From the NCBI RefSeq assembly GCF_009908295.1, contig NZ_JAAALO010000006.1, positions 186,001 through 250,000 on the forward strand: a DNA stretch of 64,000 nucleotides, in the 5' to 3' direction. This document shows, in pieces, positions 59,176 through 64,000 of the stretch. A program made the position numbers and the translations under genes. This DNA is from Micromonospora rubida. Lineage in GTDB: Bacteria; Actinomycetota; Actinomycetes; Mycobacteriales; Micromonosporaceae. Numbering within the stretch: position 1 is the stretch's first letter; each line of letters begins with the position of its first letter. The notes under the pieces were generated by a model, which had not been told where the DNA came from, did not search any database, and worked only from the letters and a program-made list of their open reading frames with translations.

Positions 59176-60435
59176 CTATGGGCGGGGTGGATTTTCATTT
59201 CGCCCTCGGTCGCGACGACCGAGCAGACTCGCCGGACCTATGACGGACCGCCCGAAACGGGCAGCTGCGGCGTCCGCGGCGGCCTCCGCCTCCCGCCAGC
59301 CGCGCTCGGGGGCGCCGAGGGTGAGCTGCTGCGGGGTCTGCTCCGCCGGCGCGAGGCCCTCCAGCCGCACCCCGACGAGGCGGATCCGCTCGCCAGGGTC
59401 GAGAACGGTGTAGAGCGCCCATGCCGTGTCGAAGATCTCCCGGGCGGTATCGGTGGGGACACCGAGGGTGCGGGAGCGGTTGACCGTGCGGAAGTCGGCC
59501 ATCCGCACCTTGATCGACACCGTCCGGCCGACCTGACCGGCCCGGCGCAGCCGGACGCCCACCTTCTCGGCGAGGGCGAGCAGCGACCGGCGGATCTCCA
59601 GCGGGTCGCCGACGTCGACGTCGAAGGTCACCTCGGCGCCGATCGACTTCTCCACCTGCTCCGGGCTGACCCGGCGTGGGTCCCGCCCCCAGGCCAGCTC
59701 GTGCAGGTGGCTGGCGGCGGCCGCCCCGACCGCCTTGCGGAGCATGCCGAACGGCGCCTCGGCCAGGTCACCGACGGTGGCCAGCCCGAGCCGGCGCAGC
59801 GTCTCGGTGGACCGCTCCCCCACCCCCCAGAGCGCGGAGACCGGCAGCGGGTGCAGGAAGTCGAGCACCCGGTCGGCGGGCACCACCAGCAGCCCGTCGG
59901 GTTTGGCGCGGGTGGAGCCGAGCTTCGCCACGAACTTGCTCGGCGCCACCCCCACCGAGCAGGTCAGCCCCTGCTCCCGCTCGACCCGGGCGCGGATGCG
60001 CCGGGCTATCCCGGCCGGTGCGCCGAAGAGCCGGCGGGCGCCGGCCACGTCGAGGAACGCCTCGTCGAGCGAGAGCGGCTCGACCAGCGGGGTGACGTCC
60101 CGGAAGATCTGCATGACCGCCTGGGAGGCCGCCGTGTACTGCGCGAAGTCGGGCGGCAGGTAGACCGCGTGTGGGCAGAGCGCCCGGGCCCGCCCGGTGG
60201 GCATGGCGCTGCGTACGCCGTACCGTCGGGCCTCGTAGCTGGCGGAGCTGACCACGCCGCGCGGCCCGACCCCGCCGACCACGACGGGCCGGCCGCGCAA
60301 CTCGGGGCGGCGGCGCACCTCGACCGAGGCGAAGAAGGCGTCCATGTCGACGTGCAGGATCGGGCAGCCGGAGTCGTCGCCATCGGGCCCGAAGCGCGGG
60401 TCGCCCCCGCGCGGCAACGACTGACTGCGGCCCAT
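59176..60435 (-). CDS. dinB: DNA polymerase IV
   Basis: A 419-residue Y-family translesion polymerase. Catalytic motifs: HVDMDAFFASVE and SYEARRYGVRSAMP near the N-terminus and SLDEAFLDVAGARRLFG. The helix-hairpin-helix region is in LPVSALWGVGERSTETLRRLGLATVGDLAEAP. A clamp-binding QLTL-type motif (TPQQLTLGAPERG) lies near residue 375. ATG 60435 is 6 nt after a TAGCCT -10, so the message is probably leaderless. Confidence 0.96.
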   Translation of the reverse strand: MGRSQSLPRGGDPRFGPDGDDSGCPILHVDMDAFFASVEVRRRPELRGRPVVVGGVGPRGVVSSASYEARRYGVRSAMPTGRARALCPHAVYLPPDFAQYTAASQAVMQIFRDVTPLVEPLSLDEAFLDVAGARRLFGAPAGIARRIRARVEREQGLTCSVGVAPSKFVAKLGSTRAKPDGLLVVPADRVLDFLHPLPVSALWGVGERSTETLRRLGLATVGDLAEAPFGMLRKAVGAAAASHLHELAWGRDPRRVSPEQVEKSIGAEVTFDVDVGDPLEIRRSLLALAEKVGVRLRRAGQVGRTVSIKVRMADFRTVNRSRTLGVPTDTAREIFDTAWALYTVLDPGERIRLVGVRLEGLAPAEQTPQQLTLGAPERGWREAEAAADAAAARFGRSVIGPASLLGRRDRGRNENPPRP

Positions 60436-60441
60436 CCCCGC

Positions 60442-60447
60442 AGGCTA
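60442..60447 (-). promoter_or_regulatory. -10 element (TAGCCT) of dinB promoter
   Basis: TAGCCT on the minus strand ends 6 nt before ATG 60435 with no ribosome site between. No LexA-type box was recognised nearby. Confidence 0.5.
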
Positions 60448-60484
60448 GCCCCCGGGTACGACGCCCCGGGGACCGCACGGCGGC

Positions 60485-61729
60485 TCAGCCGCGGACCACC
60501 AGCAGCGGGATGGTCATCTCGGCGGCCGTGTCCGCCCCGTGGTACGCCACCAGGCGCGACTCGATCGGCTGCTCCGACCGGGTGGCCACCACCGCGGACG
60601 TGCCCCGGCAGACCACCACCACGTCGCCGACCCGGCGCAGGTGCTCCTCCGGCACCGGGCCGAACCAGCCGGTGGCCACCGCCTCGCCCCGGTGCAGCAC
60701 CCGGGCCGCGTCGCCGAGCACCGCCGACCAGGCCGCCACCACGTCGTCGGCCGCGCCGGGCTCGACGTGCAGGTAACGGACCCGGGGTTCGCCGGCCAGC
60801 ACCCGCACCCCGGCCCGCAGCCCGGGGTCGGCGTCGAAGTCGACCCGGTCCGCCACCGGCACGTCGAGCTGGCCGTGGTCGGCGGTGACCAGCAGCGCGG
60901 CGTCCTTCGGGAGGCCGTCGACCAGCCGGGCGAGCAGCCCGTCCACCACGGTGGCGGCGACCCGCCACGGCGCGGAGTCCACCCCGCTGAGATGGCCGTG
61001 CCGGTCCAGGTCGGGGTGGTATCCGGAGACCAGGGTCGGCCCGGTACCGGCGGCCAGCGCGGTGAGCATCGCGGCGGCGAGCGCGTCGGCGTCAGCGGCG
61101 CCCCGGTAGTCGCCGCCCCGGTTGGCGGCCAGGGTGAGGCCGCTGCCGGCGTGCTCGGGGCGGCTCACCACGGTCACCGCGACCCCGGCGGCGCGGGCCC
61201 GTTCGAGCTGGGTGGCGACGGGCTGCCAGCGCAACGGCTCCGGGTCGCCGGCCCACTCGATGTGGCTGAGCACCCGGTCGGTGCCGGGCACCCGGACCTT
61301 GAAGCCGAGCACCCCGTGCGCGCCGGGGGCCACGCCGGTGCCCAGAGTCACCAGGCTGGTCGGGGTGGTGGACGGGAAACCGCAGGTGAGCGGGCGGCCG
61401 ACGGTCGCTGCCAACCCGGCCAGGGTCGGGGCGTACGGGGCGGCGGTGGGGATCTGGTACCAGCCGAGCCCGTCGACCAGCAGCACGGCTACCCGCCGCA
61501 CCCCGGCCAGCCGGGGGGCCAGCCCGAGCAGGTCCGCAGCCCCTGGCACGCCGAGCACCGCCAGCGCGCTGGGCAGCACGTCGGCCAGGCTGCCGCCGCC
61601 GTACCGGGGCGCGACCGGCTCCAGCGGCGCGACCGGGAAGTCCGGCCCCGGCGCCGGGCGGTCCGGCGCGACCGGGAACACCGGCCCGACCGACGGATCG
61701 CCGGGCGGGGGCGACACGGGCCCGGTCAC
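60485..61729 (-). CDS. Alkaline-phosphatase-superfamily phosphodiesterase
   Basis: A 414-residue type I phosphodiesterase/nucleotide pyrophosphatase-like enzyme. Metal ligands and nucleophile: LLVDGLGWYQI (Asp), GFPSTTPTSLVTLGTG (Thr nucleophile), GYHPDLDRHGHLSGVDS and VTADHGQLDV (His/Asp). The first ~60 residues are Pro-rich. Substrate is unknown. GTG 61729 overlaps the methyltransferase stop (GTGA). Confidence 0.9.
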   Translation of the reverse strand: MTGPVSPPPGDPSVGPVFPVAPDRPAPGPDFPVAPLEPVAPRYGGGSLADVLPSALAVLGVPGAADLLGLAPRLAGVRRVAVLLVDGLGWYQIPTAAPYAPTLAGLAATVGRPLTCGFPSTTPTSLVTLGTGVAPGAHGVLGFKVRVPGTDRVLSHIEWAGDPEPLRWQPVATQLERARAAGVAVTVVSRPEHAGSGLTLAANRGGDYRGAADADALAAAMLTALAAGTGPTLVSGYHPDLDRHGHLSGVDSAPWRVAATVVDGLLARLVDGLPKDAALLVTADHGQLDVPVADRVDFDADPGLRAGVRVLAGEPRVRYLHVEPGAADDVVAAWSAVLGDAARVLHRGEAVATGWFGPVPEEHLRRVGDVVVVCRGTSAVVATRSEQPIESRLVAYHGADTAAEMTIPLLVVRG

Positions 61730-62475
61730 GCCGGGCGGCGGGCGAACAGGTGCAGCTGGGCGGCGAGGTCCCGGTACGGCGGCCGGGAGGCCAGGGCCCG
61801 CTCCAGCTCGACCAGGGCGGCCGGCTGGCCGTCCGCGACGGCGGCGGGGAGCAGGTCGGCCAGGACGCGTACCCCGTGGATCTCCTCGACCGCGAGACCC
61901 CCGTCGGTGAGCAGCGCCGCGGCGCGGTCGGCGTCGTAGCGCCGGAGCAGGGTGTCCCGGGGGCCGGCGGCCCCGGCCGGGTCGGCGGCCACGGTGGCGG
62001 CCAGGTCGAGGTGGCCGTTCATCGCCCGGCCCAGCACCGCGGCGGCCTGCCCGGCGACCAGGACGCTGGCGGCACCGCCCGGGCGCAGCGCGGCCACCAA
62101 CGCGGCCACCACCGGCGCGGGGTCGTCGACCACCTCCAGCACCGAGTGGCAGAGCACCAGGTCGACGCTCGCCGGCTCGACCAGCCCGGCGAGCGCGTCG
62201 CCGTCGCCCTGCACGGCGCATACCCGGTCGGCGACGCCGGCCTCGGCGGCCCGCCGGGTCAGCGCGGCCAGCGCGTCGGGGCTGGCGTCGACCACGGTGA
62301 CCCGGTGCCCGGCCTGGGCCAGCGGCACGGCGAACCCGCCGGTGCCGCCGCCGACGTCGAGGACGGTGAGCAGGTCATCGGCGCGGCGGTCCAGCTCGGC
62401 CCGGAGCACGGACCAGATGACGGCGGTACGGGGGGTCAACGGCGGGCCGGTGAGCCGGCCACGGGTCTGCTCCAC
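61726..62475 (-). CDS. Class I SAM-dependent methyltransferase
   Basis: A 249-residue methyltransferase of the SmtA/UbiE type. SAM motif I is LTVLDVGGGTGGFAVPLAQAGHRVTVVDASPDALAAL, followed by GDGDALAGLVEPASVDLVLCHSVLEVVDDPA (motifs II-III). GTG 62475 is chosen because a TAGGCT -10 ends exactly 7 nt upstream; an in-frame GTG at 62493 would put the -10 inside the gene. It is coupled to the phosphodiesterase by overlap. The substrate is unknown. Confidence 0.88.
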   Translation of the reverse strand: MEQTRGRLTGPPLTPRTAVIWSVLRAELDRRADDLLTVLDVGGGTGGFAVPLAQAGHRVTVVDASPDALAALTRRAAEAGVADRVCAVQGDGDALAGLVEPASVDLVLCHSVLEVVDDPAPVVAALVAALRPGGAASVLVAGQAAAVLGRAMNGHLDLAATVAADPAGAAGPRDTLLRRYDADRAAALLTDGGLAVEEIHGVRVLADLLPAAVADGQPAALVELERALASRPPYRDLAAQLHLFARRPA

Positions 62476-62482
62476 ACGGTCG

Positions 62483-62488
62483 AGCCTA
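62483..62488 (-). promoter_or_regulatory. -10 element (TAGGCT) of methyltransferase promoter
   Basis: TAGGCT on the minus strand ends 7 nt before GTG 62475. It falls inside the longer frame from GTG 62493, which argues for the shorter protein. Confidence 0.55.
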
Positions 62489-62571
62489 GTCACCTGGTCC
62501 AGCCGCCCGGCGCATCCGGTGGCCGGGGATCGGCGACCGGTGGAGCCGGGCGGGCTCCCGACCAGGGTGGG

Positions 62572-62751
62572 TCAGGACTCGCCGCCGCCGGCCGGGTCCT
62601 CCTCGGCACGGGACCGGCGGGCGTTGGCCACCGGGCCGTCGGTCACCGAGTACTCGCGAATCTCGGTGGTGTGCGCCGCGACCCAACCAGCATCGAGCCG
62701 GGTGCGTCGGACGTTCGCCACCGCACCGTTGTAAGTGTCGTTACCCGCCAC
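62572..62751 (-). CDS. Conserved small actinobacterial protein (59 residues)
   Basis: The frame encodes VAGNDTYNGAVANVRRTRL, then DAGWVAAHTTEIREYSV, TDGPVANARRSRAEEDPAGG, ending GGES. It is compact, hydrophilic and ends acidic. The composition and the TYNGAVANVRRTRLDAGWVAAHT stretch look like a real conserved small protein, but I cannot name a family. It lies 91 bp downstream of dnaE2 on the same strand. GTG 62751 has a poor ribosome site. Function is unknown. Confidence 0.65.
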   Translation of the reverse strand: MAGNDTYNGAVANVRRTRLDAGWVAAHTTEIREYSVTDGPVANARRSRAEEDPAGGGES

Positions 62752-62842
62752 TTGCTCTTACCCCCTCATGGAACCCGGGCGACTCTGCCCGCGCGCGATC
62801 AGCAAGTCTCCCTCGCGATCGCCCGCCACACTGTAACGTCGA

Positions 62843-64000
62843 TCACCGGAAGTCGCGGGAGGCCGGGGCGACCGGCGGCTCGATCGGGTCGAGCCGGTCG
62901 GCGGTGAGACTGGTCACCCCCTCGTGCCGCTGCAACCGGCCGCGCACCACCAGGGCGGCGCTGGTCCGCGCCACCCGACGGTAGCGCTGCCACAGCCCCG
63001 GCGAGCAGGTGACGTTGAGCATCCCGGTCTCGTCCTCCAGGTTGAGGAAGGTGACCCCGCCGGCGGTGGCCGGCCGCTGCCGGTGGGTGACGATCCCGCC
63101 GACCCGGATCCGCCGACCCGGCTCCACCCGGCCGAGCCGGGCGATCGGCACCGCGCCGAGGGCGTCCAGGCGGTCCCGGATGAACCGGGCCGGGTGGCTC
63201 TCCGGCGACAGCCCGGTCGCCCACACGTCGGCGACGAGGCGGTCCACCGCCTCCATCCCCGGCAGGGTCGGGGCGCTCGTGCCGGTCACCGTGCCCGGCA
63301 GCCGGCCCGGCCGGTCCTGGGCCGCCGCCCCGGCGGCCCAGAGCGCCTGCCGCCGGGTCAGCCCGAAGCAGGCGAAGGCGTCCGCGGTGGCCAGCGCCTC
63401 CAGCTGCGCGGCGGTGAGACCCACCCGCCGGGCCAGGTCCGACATGTCCCGGTACGACCCGTGCGCCGCCCGCTCCGCCTCGATCCGCTCGGCCACCCCG
63501 TCGCCGAGGGTACGCACGCCGCCCAGCCCGAGCCGGACGGCCGGCCCGCCGAGCCCCCACTCGTGCGGGGGCTCCCCGGGGGCGCTGCCCCACCGGGTGG
63601 TCGGGGTGGATTCGAGCACCGCCTTCGCGCCGCTGGCGTTGACGTCCGGCCGGCGCACCTCCACCCCGTGCCGGCGGGCGTCGTCGACCAGGGTCTGCGG
63701 CGAGTAGAAGCCCATCGGCTGGGCGTTGAGCAGGGCGGCCAGGAACGGGCCCGGGTGGTAGCGCTTGAGCCAGGAGCTGGCGTACACCAGGTAGGCGAAG
63801 CTCATCGCGTGGCTCTCCGGGAAGCCGTAGCTGGCGAACGCGGTGAGCTTGCGGTAGACGTCGTCGGCCAGCTCCCCGGCGATGCCCCGCTCGGCCATCC
63901 CGGCGTAGAGCCGGTCGGCGATCTGCGCCATCCGCTCCACCGAGCGCTTGGCCCCCATCGCCCGGCGGAGCTGGTCGGCCCCGGCCGCGTCGAAGCCGGC
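62843..64000 (-). CDS. dnaE2: Error-prone DNA polymerase DnaE2 (partial, N-terminal part beyond window)
   Basis: The last 385 residues of a C-family polymerase, in frame to the window end. Visible features are GADQLRRAMGAKRSVERM, YGFPESHAMSFAYLVYASSWLKRYHPGPFLAALLNAQPMGFY (fingers and helical region typical of DnaE2), two HhH-like segments (GLGGVRTLGDGVAERIEAE, LTAAQLEALATADAF) and a C-terminal OB fold (GGIVTHRQRPATAGGVTFLNLEDETGMLNV). Length after the OB fold and lack of a clamp-loader tail favour DnaE2 over DnaE1. It makes SOS mutagenic synthesis in actinobacteria. Confidence 0.92.
   Translation of the reverse strand, partial: AGFDAAGADQLRRAMGAKRSVERMAQIADRLYAGMAERGIAGELADDVYRKLTAFASYGFPESHAMSFAYLVYASSWLKRYHPGPFLAALLNAQPMGFYSPQTLVDDARRHGVEVRRPDVNASGAKAVLESTPTTRWGSAPGEPPHEWGLGGPAVRLGLGGVRTLGDGVAERIEAERAAHGSYRDMSDLARRVGLTAAQLEALATADAFACFGLTRRQALWAAGAAAQDRPGRLPGTVTGTSAPTLPGMEAVDRLVADVWATGLSPESHPARFIRDRLDALGAVPIARLGRVEPGRRIRVGGIVTHRQRPATAGGVTFLNLEDETGMLNVTCSPGLWQRYRRVARTSAALVVRGRLQRHEGVTSLTADRLDPIEPPVAPASRDFR

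Overview
The window is very GC-rich actinobacterial chromosome with densely packed, often overlapping genes. A Micromonospora-type (Micromonosporaceae) source is my best guess. It rests on gene order, a Wag31/SepF/YggT division block, PriA-type HisA, a MurT/GatD pair, short small-protein genes and many apparently leaderless promoters. No search was possible, so genus-level placement is inference. I saw no rRNA or tRNA gene, no CRISPR array, no transposase and no phage gene. This looks like core chromosome.

Layout. 1-10.6 kb: two half-transporters of a heterodimeric ABC exporter (the first cut by the window edge), a TIGR03085-like protein, an acyl-CoA synthetase, an LtrA-like membrane protein, a divergent MocR regulator/YczE pair and a small hypothetical. 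10.7-19.2 kb: histidine biosynthesis on the minus strand (hisD-hisC-hisB-small membrane protein-hisH-hypothetical-priA-ridA), then an ohrR-ohr peroxide cassette, an oxidoreductase and a detached hisF. 19.3-28.5 kb: a LON-domain protein, a convergent overlapping membrane protein, a ParA-like ATPase with Tyr/Pro repeats, rluD-lspA, a DksA-type zinc protein, a cation/proton antiporter, DUF167 and a Cys-containing membrane protein. 28.6-46.7 kb: the division and cell wall (dcw) cluster, in transcription order mraZ-rsmH-ftsL-ftsI-murE-murF-mraY-(no murD)-ftsW-murG-murC-ftsQ-ftsZ-yggS-sepF-yggT-divIVA. 47-49.7 kb: a divergent murT-gatD-VTT operon for lipid II amidation. 49.9-53 kb: leuS with an apparent leader-peptide attenuator. 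53.3-58.3 kb: moxR-DUF58-transglutaminase operon. 58.6-64 kb: DUF3040, dinB, a phosphodiesterase, a methyltransferase, a 59-residue protein and the C-terminal part of dnaE2.

How the genes work together. The dcw, murT/gatD and sepF/divIVA groups make and place the septal wall. mraZ and murT are transcribed divergently, and each has 10-bp-phased GTGG repeats in its upstream region, so MraZ may control both. The his genes are coupled by ATGA/GTGA overlaps. One coupling, between the small membrane gene and hisH, is broken by two 80-bp tandem copies that include the hisH start region. dinB and dnaE2 suggest a translesion/mutasome neighbourhood.

The most interesting non-coding signals are four. 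(1) A leaderless 12-residue peptide with consecutive Leu codons CTG CTT CTT, followed by a hairpin and a U-tract terminator, lies ahead of leuS. (2) Paired MraZ-box-like arrays sit between mraZ and murT. (3) A dispersed ~60-bp palindromic element occurs twice, at 11.5 and 49.8 kb, with the same architecture and shared core arms. (4) At least ten genes have a TANNNT -10 hexamer ending 6-8 nt before the start codon, the signature of leaderless transcription.
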